From positions 1 to 5,341 of the forward strand of contig SYDV01000275.1 in assembly GCA_005801395.1 (NCBI GenBank): DNA of 5,341 nucleotides, in the 5' to 3' direction. The notes beneath the pieces were generated by a model, which was not told where the DNA came from, did not search any database, and saw only the letters and a list, made by a program, of their open reading frames with translations. The translations under genes and the position numbers were made by a program. Positions 1 to 5,341 of the stretch are shown piece after piece; position 1 is the stretch's first letter, and each line of letters begins with the position of its first letter. This DNA is from Planctomycetia bacterium. Lineage in GTDB: Bacteria; Planctomycetota; UBA11346.

Positions 1-2
1 GC

Positions 3-1358
3 GTCTTAAAAGTGGTGAAAAAAGCAGGGACTTATCCATTAGGTATGCTGCAGGTATCGACGGATAATCCACGACTCTTGGCTTTTAAGGATGGCAGCGT
101 ATTTATTCCTATCGGCCCTAATTTATGTTGGGCTAATGCGCCTAATCAGTTAGGAAAGTTTAGTTCGTGGTTTGAAACTTTGGGTAAAGAAAAATGCAAT
201 CATGTGCGTTTATGGTGTGCCAGTTGGTGTGGGCAAATTGAGGGTGACCAACCTGATAGCTATCGACAAGATCATGCGTGGTTGTTCGATCAGGTATTGG
301 AGCAAGCGAGGAAACACGGGCTGAAAGTAACGGTAGTGATTGATAATCACCACGATTTGGGTTTGGGTAAATTCTTTCCGTATGGGAAGACTTATGAAGA
401 ACGGTTAAAATCATTTTTATCAGTGCCAATTGGGGCGCAATATCAGCGACGTTTGCAGTACATATTGGCTCGATGGGGGGCGGATGATACCATCGCGGCT
501 TGGGAATTAATGAATGAATTAGATTTAGCTCAGCCACAACGCGAATCGGCCTTACGGTGGGCTGCCGCTGCCGCGAAAACGTTATCTGATTTTGATATAG
601 ATAATCGTTTAATTACCATCAGTTGGTCGGGTGATGACTGGGATTTAGTGGCCAAAATGGAACATATCGATGTGGCACAGATTCATTCGTACGTGCTGGA
701 ATGGACCGATAAAATTGGTTTACGCCGCAAGGTCACACGTGATGGCGTTGATATGTTACTCAACAGTGCGGTTCGCGGAAATGGTTTGGGCAAACCATTT
801 TGTTTTAGCGAAGTGGGCTATCAGGGAACCAATGAAGATAACCCAGGAAATGTTGCGGATAAACAAGGCTTATTGCTGCGTCAACAAGCCTGGGCTGGTT
901 TTTTATTAGGTGGCTATGGTAGTGGCATGAATTGGTGGTGGGACGTGTATATCGAACCTCGTAAATTGTGGAAACATTATGGCAGCTTAGCGAGAACGGT
1001 GGCCAAATTGAATTGGCGAGACAATGAGTTATTACCACTGACACCAAACAGCGGCGGGGCGGTTCGCGTGATTGGTTGGCAAAGTCCTACTCAGGCGTTG
1101 TTGTGGCCACAGGTGCGGGCTGACACTTGGCATGCCCATCTGGTTGAAGGCCATGGTCGATCGCAATTAACCGTGGATCAATCCGTGCGTTTAAGCGGCA
1201 TGAAGCCACAAACGCGATTCCAAGTGCATTACATCGATATGCTCAGCGGAGATGAACGCTCATTCCGTGAAGTGAAATCAAACGCTGATGGGAGTTTCAA
1301 CCTCGCTGTCATATCACCCAACGTAGACGTGGTTGTATGGATAGAACAAGCGCAGTAG
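3..1358 (+). CDS. Glycoside hydrolase family 5-like enzyme (endo-mannanase/cellulase type), probably 5'-truncated by window edge
   Basis: This is a probable retaining beta-glycanase with a GH5-type (beta/alpha)8 barrel. Numbering is from the GTG at 12. An N-terminal strand region (about 15-40, DNPRLLAF...FIPIGPNLCW) leads into the barrel. R66 lies in HVRLW, N112-H114 form a DNHH motif, and N168-E169 in WELMNEL fit the general acid/base. H225 and Y227 are in IHSY, E267 in FSEVG fits the nucleophile, and W308-W310 line the last strand. Residues about 345-447 look like a C-terminal beta-sandwich. All catalytic residues expected of clan GH-A are present. The substrate is not determinable; mannan or another beta-glycan is likely. 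The start is unsettled: GTG codons at 12 and 15 and ATG at 45 all lack a clear ribosome binding site. No signal peptide is visible, and the frame has no stop back to position 3, so the true start is probably upstream. The response-regulator gene follows after 41 nt. Confidence 0.85.
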   Translation, partial: VLKVVKKAGTYPLGMLQVSTDNPRLLAFKDGSVFIPIGPNLCWANAPNQLGKFSSWFETLGKEKCNHVRLWCASWCGQIEGDQPDSYRQDHAWLFDQVLEQARKHGLKVTVVIDNHHDLGLGKFFPYGKTYEERLKSFLSVPIGAQYQRRLQYILARWGADDTIAAWELMNELDLAQPQRESALRWAAAAAKTLSDFDIDNRLITISWSGDDWDLVAKMEHIDVAQIHSYVLEWTDKIGLRRKVTRDGVDMLLNSAVRGNGLGKPFCFSEVGYQGTNEDNPGNVADKQGLLLRQQAWAGFLLGGYGSGMNWWWDVYIEPRKLWKHYGSLARTVAKLNWRDNELLPLTPNSGGAVRVIGWQSPTQALLWPQVRADTWHAHLVEGHGRSQLTVDQSVRLSGMKPQTRFQVHYIDMLSGDERSFREVKSNADGSFNLAVISPNVDVVVWIEQAQ

Positions 1359-1368
1359 AATGAAACAC

Positions 1369-1383
1369 GCGAGTTCGACTCGC
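1369..1383 (+). other. Small intergenic hairpin just upstream of the response-regulator ribosome binding site
   Basis: GCGAGT (1369-1374) and ACTCGC (1378-1383) are perfectly complementary around a TCG loop, giving a compact 6-bp GC-rich stem. No T-run follows, so it is not an intrinsic terminator. It sits in the 41-nt gap between the hydrolase stop and the next start, and ends 2 nt before the AGGAG at 1386-1390. It could tune translation or mark a processing site on a shared transcript. That role is inference; such a short palindrome may also be chance. Confidence 0.4.
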
Positions 1384-1399
1384 ACAGGAGACTTAGTGC

Positions 1400-2788
1400 A
1401 TGCCAATCGTGACAGCCGTTGTTGCCGATGATGAATTGCTCAATCGCGAATTATTGGCAGAGATGTTGCCGCGCTTCAATATTTCCGTGCGCACAGCAAA
1501 AGACGGAGTGCACGCATTGAAGGCGATGGAAGCCGAACCGGCCGATTTATTAATTACCGATATTCGCATGCCCGGGATGGGTGGGCTAAAATTATTACTG
1601 AAAGCAAAAGAAAAGTGGCCGGAAATGCCGGTGGTGATGATGACGGCATTTGCTTCGGTTGAAAGCGCTGTCGAATCTATGCGGCAGGGGGCATATGATT
1701 ATTTAATGAAGCCGTTTGGCGTTGAGCAAGTTGAAGCGTTATTATTACGACTTAATGAACGTCAGGGCTTAGTGCGTGAAGTTAAAGTATTGCGCACCAT
1801 GCAAAAGGAACGTGATCGTCATCAGGCGCGCAGTCTATTGGGCCAGAGCGCAGCGATGGCGAGTGTTTTGAATACGATTTCCCGTGCAGCAAAATCATCA
1901 GCGACCGTTTTGGTTCAGGGTGAAAGTGGAACCGGTAAAGAATTAGTCGCCCGCGCGTTGCATGAACAATCCCCGCGCGCGCAGGGACCATTTGTGAAGG
2001 TCAATTGCGCGGCATTAACTGAAACGTTGTTAACTAGCGAATTATTTGGTCATGAAAAAGGTTCATTCACCGGTGCGACAGAACAACATCAAGGACGTTT
2101 TGAATTAGCTGATGGCGGCACGTTATTCCTTGATGAAATAAGCGAAATAAGCCCAGATTTGCAAGCGAAATTGTTACGTGTTCTAGAAGAGCGAGAATTT
2201 GAACGTGTCGGTAGTTCGAAGCCGATCCAGGTTGATGTACGTATTATTGCCACGACCAATCGCGATTTGATGGCGAGAGTCAAACAGGGGAAATTCCGCG
2301 AAGATCTATATTACCGCCTGAATGTAATTCCGCTTTCTCTACCACCGTTACGCGAGCGCGAGGGAGATTTGCCCGCGATTATTAAACATTATTTGACGGC
2401 TTTTGGTAAAGAAATGGGGGTTAAACCAAAATTGAATGAAGACGGGATGGCGTTGTTGAGCACGTACCAATGGCCGGGAAATGTGCGTGAATTAGTGAAC
2501 ATTGTCGAACGCTTAGTGGTGCTCAATGGTAACGAAGTTTTAGATGCGGCTGCGGTGCGCCGATGTTTGCCAGAACTAGCGGTTCGTGGTGGGCAAACTG
2601 TTGCAGCAGCAGCGACGGCCGTGGCGAACGTAAACGTTTTAAATCTAGAAGAAATTGAACGACAGCATGTCCTTAAAGTGCTGGAACAATGCGACAATAA
2701 TAAGCAAGCGACTGCGGATGCCTTAGGTATTTCTCGTCGCTCGCTCTTTGATCGCCTGGCTCGTTGGCGCGGTGATACGGACGAATAA
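1400..2788 (+). CDS. Sigma-54-dependent response regulator, NtrC family (receiver / AAA+ / Fis-type HTH)
   Basis: This 462-aa cytoplasmic transcription activator should, on phosphorylation, remodel sigma-54 RNA polymerase with ATP. The receiver spans about 4-120, with acidic pair D10-D11, phospho-acceptor D54 (LLITDIRMPG), T82 and K104 (MKPF). The AAA+ domain spans about 146-385. It has Walker A GESGTGKE (174-181), the sigma-54 contact loop GSFTGA (221-226), Walker B TLFLDE (241-246), ATTNRD (284-289), arginines R300 and R306 in FREDLYYRL, and WPGNVREL (358-365). An Ala/Val-rich linker (about 396-412) precedes a Fis-type helix-turn-helix at about 433-455 (ATADALGISRRSLFDRL). The length is normal for the family. 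The ATG is preceded by AGGAG at 1386-1390 with 9 nt spacing, supporting this start. No histidine kinase is adjacent, so the stimulus and regulon are unknown. The nearest same-strand neighbour is the GH5-like gene upstream, possibly cotranscribed. Confidence 0.95.
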   Translation: MPIVTAVVADDELLNRELLAEMLPRFNISVRTAKDGVHALKAMEAEPADLLITDIRMPGMGGLKLLLKAKEKWPEMPVVMMTAFASVESAVESMRQGAYDYLMKPFGVEQVEALLLRLNERQGLVREVKVLRTMQKERDRHQARSLLGQSAAMASVLNTISRAAKSSATVLVQGESGTGKELVARALHEQSPRAQGPFVKVNCAALTETLLTSELFGHEKGSFTGATEQHQGRFELADGGTLFLDEISEISPDLQAKLLRVLEEREFERVGSSKPIQVDVRIIATTNRDLMARVKQGKFREDLYYRLNVIPLSLPPLREREGDLPAIIKHYLTAFGKEMGVKPKLNEDGMALLSTYQWPGNVRELVNIVERLVVLNGNEVLDAAAVRRCLPELAVRGGQTVAAAATAVANVNVLNLEEIERQHVLKVLEQCDNNKQATADALGISRRSLFDRLARWRGDTDE

Positions 2789-3088
2789 GCTTCGCCGTAA
2801 AACCGATGAGCATTAAACGTCCGGCTTAACAAGCGCGTTATTATAACCTCTTCGCCTTGGTCAGTTTTTGCCAGCAGGTCAGTTTTCATGTCTTTTGCAT
2901 CCAGGTCGCCTTTACCGTGGTCGGTAAGTTTTCGGCTACCATCACCACAAATGGCACCGAGTGAGACTTGCCGCTTGGTAATATTTACCTAAGACCTGCA
3001 CTCCAATCACTCGGGTTAGCTACGTAAAACGGAGCAAGCGCGGTGATTTCAACATCAGACTCTACCTCGTTGTTATGGAGATTCGCTT
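2789..3088. other. 300-nt intergenic region with repeats; likely contains the protease promoter and leader
   Basis: There is no confident gene here. A 10-nt direct repeat GGTCAGTTTT occurs at 2859-2868 and 2877-2886. A hairpin CTT-GGTAA / TTACC-(T)-AAG spans 2974-2993 with a TAT loop and one bulged T. It is enclosed by an 8-nt inverted repeat CCGAGTGA (2957-2964) / TCACTCGG (3007-3014). GCAGGTC (2874-2880) is complementary to GACCTGC (2993-2999). These arms cross the 8-nt repeat, so the two pairings would be alternatives or a pseudoknot. A possible -10 box, TATAAC at 2842-2847, has no good -35. No clear terminator follows the response-regulator gene. The minus strand is open from 2988 leftward with coding-like composition but no convincing start site (see findings). 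The protease ribosome binding site lies at 3076-3080. Confidence 0.5.
2957..3014 (+). repeat. Inverted repeat enclosing an inner hairpin, upstream of the protease gene
   Basis: The outer arms CCGAGTGA (2957-2964) and TCACTCGG (3007-3014) match perfectly over 8 nt. Inside, 2974-2981 pairs with 2985-2993 apart from a bulged T2990. Folded RNA would form a two-tier stem ending about 75 nt before the protease start codon, consistent with a leader structure. The arms are short enough that chance cannot be excluded. No known riboswitch class was recognised. Confidence 0.35.
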
Positions 3089-3925
3089 ATGCGTCGCGTC
3101 GCCCCACTTGCCACCGTTATCATGGCTGTTGCTGTTTGTTTGGCTGCGGTGTCGTGTGCAACCGTGCAACGATACGCGGATAAATTAAATATCTATTCCG
3201 TTGAAGAAGAAAATAAGATGGGATTGGACGCCTACACGGAAGTCAAAGCGGGTGAAAAATTATCAACGGATAAAGAAGCGATTGCGATGTTGAATCGAGT
3301 CGGCAAACGCTTGGCCGCAACCGTGCCTGATAGTGCTTCGTATGCTTGGGAATTTACCTTAATTGAATCAGATCAAGTTAATGCCTTTTGTTTGCCAGGC
3401 GGCAAGGTCGCATTTTATACTGGTATCTTAGCTTATTGTGAAAATGAAGCCGCGATTGCGGCGGTCATGGGTCATGAAATTGGACATGCCGTTGCCCGAC
3501 ATGGTGGAAAACGCATGTCACAAGGCGTGGTCCTAGGTGGCGCCCAAATGGCTTTAGGTGAAATTTTGAAAACTCAGGGTCTGAGTGAATCGACCACCAA
3601 TATGAGCCTTGCCGCCGTTGGCGGTTTAACCCAAGTCGGTGTGGTGTTACCATTTAGTCGTGGGCACGAATTAGAAGCTGATCTCATGGGGCTCGAATAT
3701 ATGGCAAAAGCCGGATACGAACCAGAGGAATCAGTGAAATTTTGGCAACGATTCGCAGCACTCGGCAGCAGTGGACCAGCATTTATGAGCACTCATCCGC
3801 AATCTGATGATCGCGCAAAACAATTGAGTGATAACATGACGCAGGCGAAGGCTTGGTACGCAGGTTCGCCTGAGAAGTTTGGCTTAGGTGCAACGGTTCC
3901 AGCACAATATTTAAAGAAAAAGTAA
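3089..3925 (+). CDS. M48-family zinc metalloprotease, predicted outer-membrane lipoprotein (LoiP/BepA-like)
   Basis: This 278-aa envelope protease probably degrades or helps fold damaged outer-membrane or periplasmic proteins. The N-terminus is a lipoprotein signal: Arg-Arg at 2-3, a hydrophobic stretch about 4-20, and lipobox AVSC with the lipidated cysteine at C23. Ala at position +2 favours sorting to the outer membrane. The catalytic motif HEIGHAVARH begins at H129; H129 and H133 bind zinc and E130 is catalytic. E194 in SRGHELEADLMG is the likely third ligand, with D198 conserved. H236 in STHPQSDDR matches a conserved M48 histidine. The length resembles single-domain M48 lipoproteins such as E. 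coli LoiP, and no TPR region follows. The ATG is preceded by TGGAG (3076-3080) with 8 nt spacing. A 300-nt leader separates it from the preceding gene, suggesting its own promoter. The stop lies 7 nt from that of the convergent AraC-family gene. Confidence 0.93.
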   Translation: MRRVAPLATVIMAVAVCLAAVSCATVQRYADKLNIYSVEEENKMGLDAYTEVKAGEKLSTDKEAIAMLNRVGKRLAATVPDSASYAWEFTLIESDQVNAFCLPGGKVAFYTGILAYCENEAAIAAVMGHEIGHAVARHGGKRMSQGVVLGGAQMALGEILKTQGLSESTTNMSLAAVGGLTQVGVVLPFSRGHELEADLMGLEYMAKAGYEPEESVKFWQRFAALGSSGPAFMSTHPQSDDRAKQLSDNMTQAKAWYAGSPEKFGLGATVPAQYLKKK

Positions 3926-3932
3926 AGGTTAT

Positions 3933-4748
3933 TTAGCGGATTTTTAGCCGTAGCGCCCGTGGGCTGACGCCTGCCGTGCGCTTAATAAAACGCGAAAAAG
4001 CAAAGACGTCGGGAAATTCCAATAATTCAGCAATCTCGCTAATAGAATGATCGGTATTGCTCAGTAGGTTTGCGGCAGTTTCGTGTCGTGCTTGATCTAA
4101 AAATGATTTGAGCGTCATTGCTGATTGTGAACGAAATAACGATGACGCATGGCCAGGCGAGCAGCCAAGTGCGCGCGCGATACTGGCAACAGTCCAGCGT
4201 CGTTGCTCGCCATGTGCGACTAAAGTGCGAACGCGTTCAACTAATGAAGGAGCAATTTCGCTGTCAGGTTGAGGTGTCGCGGCGAGTGCAATAAGCGCCT
4301 CTAATAAATGACTAGCCGCATGTTGTCGGCGATAATCGGGGCGTGGATCTTCCACGATAGCCATGAGCGCAGTGCTGATCGATGCCCACCCAGGAACCTG
4401 GTCTAATGGAATGGCGTGTGGTGGAGCAGTGGCTCCTTCAACGCGAAATTTCAATGACAGGTGTCGGCCAGGACGTTCGTAGGTAAAGCCATGTTCTAGT
4501 TGTGCAGGTAACAGCACTCCTTCACCCGGCTTGAGCAAGACATCATGGTGCGGCGTACGACAACGCATGCGGCCAGTGCGCAGGATTTCGATTTGCCAAA
4601 ATGGGTGTGAATGCCGGGGAAATTCAAAACCTTTGGGCGAACCGACGCTTTGTACGTACAACACTTCGCAACGAATGGTCGATGGAGCAACTGGTGTCAT
4701 CATTGATTTTGCCAAATTTTGACGCTTTTCAGCCATGGTTTCTCGCAT
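3933..4748 (-). CDS. AraC-family transcriptional regulator with N-terminal cupin sensor domain
   Basis: This 271-aa DNA-binding regulator probably senses a small molecule. The N-terminal part (about 25-105) reads as a cupin-like beta-barrel, with H46 and H48 in FPRHSHPFWQ and the block LLKPGEGVLLPAQLEHGF at about 71-88. The C-terminal AraC/XylS domain (about 168-271) has two helix-turn-helix units. The first is near 185-206 (TVASIARALGCSPGHASSLF). The second is near 235-256 (SISEIAELLEFPDVFAFSRF), followed by the family signature RTAGVSPRALR. The start is uncertain: ATG at 4748 has no obvious ribosome binding site, and ATG at 4736, four codons in, has a weak GAG 5 nt upstream. The N-terminal 20 residues are poorly conserved in appearance, so either is possible. 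It is divergent from the small cupin gene, the classic arrangement for a local regulator, and may also autoregulate. The ligand is unknown. Confidence 0.93.
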   Translation of the reverse strand: MRETMAEKRQNLAKSMMTPVAPSTIRCEVLYVQSVGSPKGFEFPRHSHPFWQIEILRTGRMRCRTPHHDVLLKPGEGVLLPAQLEHGFTYERPGRHLSLKFRVEGATAPPHAIPLDQVPGWASISTALMAIVEDPRPDYRRQHAASHLLEALIALAATPQPDSEIAPSLVERVRTLVAHGEQRRWTVASIARALGCSPGHASSLFRSQSAMTLKSFLDQARHETAANLLSNTDHSISEIAELLEFPDVFAFSRFIKRTAGVSPRALRLKIR

Positions 4749-4823
4749 TCATCAGTTAGATTCCCATGTATACTACCCCACGCCAGCCTTTGTGCTGTCG
4801 TCGATTTCGCATGAGGATGAACT
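4749..4823. promoter_or_regulatory. Divergent promoter region between AraC-family gene and cupin gene
   Basis: This 75-nt gap must hold the promoters for both divergent genes. TATACT at 4769-4774 is a good -10 candidate for the cupin gene and is preceded directly by TG; the -35 is poor (CATTCA at 4746-4751, 17-nt spacer). The same site contains the palindrome GTATAC, and on the minus strand reads TATACA, so the two -10 elements may overlap back to back. Weak -35 boxes fit an activator-dependent promoter, but this is inference. The cupin ribosome binding site is AGGA at 4814-4817. No clear AraC-type direct repeat was seen. Confidence 0.45.
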
Positions 4824-5177
4824 ATGACTGCCGTCACGAAAAACTATCAGGTTGCCCACTTCGCTGACATTAAAGCGCAGCGCTGCCCCTGCGGTTGGAG
4901 TAAACGTGCCTTTGTCACGCCAGATAATCAGGTAGCGACCATCCATTACGTCGATATTCAAGAAGATGCGCGGGTGCATTATCATAAAAAGCTGACGGAA
5001 ATATATTTGATATTAGAAGGTGAAGGGCACATGGAATTAGATGGCGAGTTAATACCCGTCAAACCGATGAGTACGGTATTAATTAAGCCAGGATGCCGTC
5101 ATCGCGCGGTTGGGAAGTTTAAAATTGTTAATATTCCAGTGCCAGCGTTTGATCCCCATGATGAGCATTTTGATTAA
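4824..5177 (+). CDS. Small single-domain cupin protein with N-terminal CPCG motif
   Basis: This 117-aa cytoplasmic protein is a single cupin barrel, likely metal-binding. Cupin motif 1 fits well: H52 and H54 in ARVHYHKKLTE, E59, then G66 in YLILEGEG. Motif 2 shows P89-G90 and H93 in IKPGCRHRAVG. The four putative metal ligands (H52, H54, E59, H93) are therefore all present. Residues 21-24 are CPCG, an N-terminal cysteine pair; C91 is a third cysteine. The tail PVPAFDPHDEHFD is distinctive. From memory, a similar layout is seen in uncharacterised cupins of Planctomycetota-like bacteria; this was not checked. The family includes sugar isomerases, dioxygenases and binding proteins, so no reaction is assigned. 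The ATG has AGGA at 4814-4817 with 6 nt spacing, supporting this start. It is divergent from, and may be controlled by, the AraC-family regulator, and a strong terminator follows. Confidence 0.9.
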   Translation: MTAVTKNYQVAHFADIKAQRCPCGWSKRAFVTPDNQVATIHYVDIQEDARVHYHKKLTEIYLILEGEGHMELDGELIPVKPMSTVLIKPGCRHRAVGKFKIVNIPVPAFDPHDEHFD

Positions 5178-5203
5178 TTTGGAGTTTCATGTTTACCAAA
5201 AAG

Positions 5204-5235
5204 AAAAGCAGTTCCCAAGTGGAACTGCTTTTTTT
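5204..5235 (+). terminator. Rho-independent terminator, probably bidirectional
   Basis: AAAAGCAGTTCC (5204-5215) pairs perfectly with GGAACTGCTTTT (5221-5232) around a 5-nt loop CAAGT. On the + strand the stem runs into seven T (5229-5235), a classic intrinsic terminator 26 nt after the cupin stop. Read from the other side, the stem is followed by TTTTCTTTTT (complement of 5207-5198), so it could also end transcripts arriving from the right. This fits a convergent gene on the minus strand beyond 5287. Confidence 0.9.
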
Positions 5236-5286
5236 ATGGTAAGTAATTTTTGCACAGGAATGCATTCTGACGTATCCAGGTTGGTC

Positions 5287-5340
5287 TCATGACCGCTTAG
5301 GATTGGTGAGATAAACGGGGAGAATGTCATCAACTTTAAA
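5287..5340 (-). CDS. Probable C-terminal end of a convergent minus-strand gene (partial)
   Basis: From the right edge, the minus strand is open for 17 codons, reading FKVDDILPVYLTNPKRS, then stops with TGA (5289-5287). The composition looks like a genuine protein tail. The bidirectional terminator 52 nt beyond its stop is what a convergent gene would need. The block ILPVYL faintly recalls the PVYLR end of TsaB (tRNA threonylcarbamoyladenosine biosynthesis), but 17 residues are too few to identify it. An open stretch this short can also occur by chance. Confidence 0.35.
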   Translation of the reverse strand, partial: FKVDDILPVYLTNPKRS

Positions 5341-5341
5341 C

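Noticed and set aside
160..537. 125-codon minus-strand open frame inside the hydrolase gene
   Set aside because: It is a shadow of the + strand gene, which has full catalytic motifs. The minus translation resembles no protein and has no start signal.
1369..1385. GAGTTCGACTC resembling a tRNA T-arm
   Set aside because: The stem does not pair in T-arm register and no acceptor, D or anticodon arms are present within 90 nt.
2389..2788. Minus-strand open frame antisense to the regulator's C-terminal domain
   Set aside because: Its composition is Ser/Arg/Thr-rich, as expected for antisense of a conserved domain. Only the intergenic extension was kept as a finding.
2824..2841. GCTTAACAAGCGCGTTA resembling an integron attC core (TAAC...GTTA)
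   Set aside because: It is only a 14-nt near-palindrome. No second pair of core boxes or long imperfect stem is found in the following 250 nt, and there is no cassette structure.
2858..2872. Second sigma-54-like site, TTGG ... TTTGCC
   Set aside because: The GG and GC dinucleotides are 11 nt apart rather than 12, and the -24 element matches poorly.
2952..2971. TGGCAC followed by TTGC, resembling a sigma-54 -24/-12 promoter ahead of the protease
   Set aside because: Ten nt separate TGGCAC and TTGC, whereas the consensus allows five. The spacing is strict for sigma-54 promoters.
5317..5341. GGGGAG then ATG at 5324 as the start of a new + strand gene
   Set aside because: Only 1 nt separates the putative ribosome binding site from the ATG, and just six codons are visible. 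The minus-strand tail with the bidirectional terminator explains the region better.

Overview
The window carries five clear protein genes and the probable tail of a sixth. The organism looks like a Gram-negative bacterium: it has an outer-membrane-type lipoprotein protease and a sigma-54-dependent response regulator. Base composition appears roughly balanced, with many AT-ending codons (tta, att, gaa, aaa). The small cupin protein (a CPCG motif near the N-terminus and a PAFDPHDEHFD-like tail) recalls proteins I associate with Planctomycetota and related PVC bacteria. That placement is a weak inference from memory, not from a search.

Layout, left to right. (1) A glycoside hydrolase family 5-like enzyme on the + strand (to 1358). 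Its reading frame is open to the left edge, so its N-terminus is probably missing. (2) An NtrC-type regulator (1400-2788, +), 41 nt after the hydrolase and possibly on the same transcript, with a small hairpin just before its ribosome binding site. (3) A 300-nt gap (2789-3088) with no confident gene but with short direct and inverted repeats and a minus-strand frame of protein-like composition. (4) An M48 zinc metalloprotease lipoprotein (3089-3925, +). (5) An AraC-family regulator (3933-4748, -), convergent with the protease and only 7 nt from it. (6) A small cupin protein (4824-5177, +), divergent from the AraC gene across a 75-nt shared promoter region. (7) A strong hairpin terminator with T-runs on both sides (5204-5235). 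(8) A probable C-terminal end of a minus-strand gene (5287 to the right edge).

The functional links are modest. The AraC regulator is well placed to control the divergent cupin gene. The response regulator could control the hydrolase or a distant sigma-54 regulon, but no partner histidine kinase and no convincing sigma-54 promoter lie in the window. The protease appears to be an independent envelope quality-control gene. I see no mobile element, CRISPR array, tRNA or rRNA. I found no convincing evidence of a new multi-gene system. The least explained stretch is the 2789-3088 gap.
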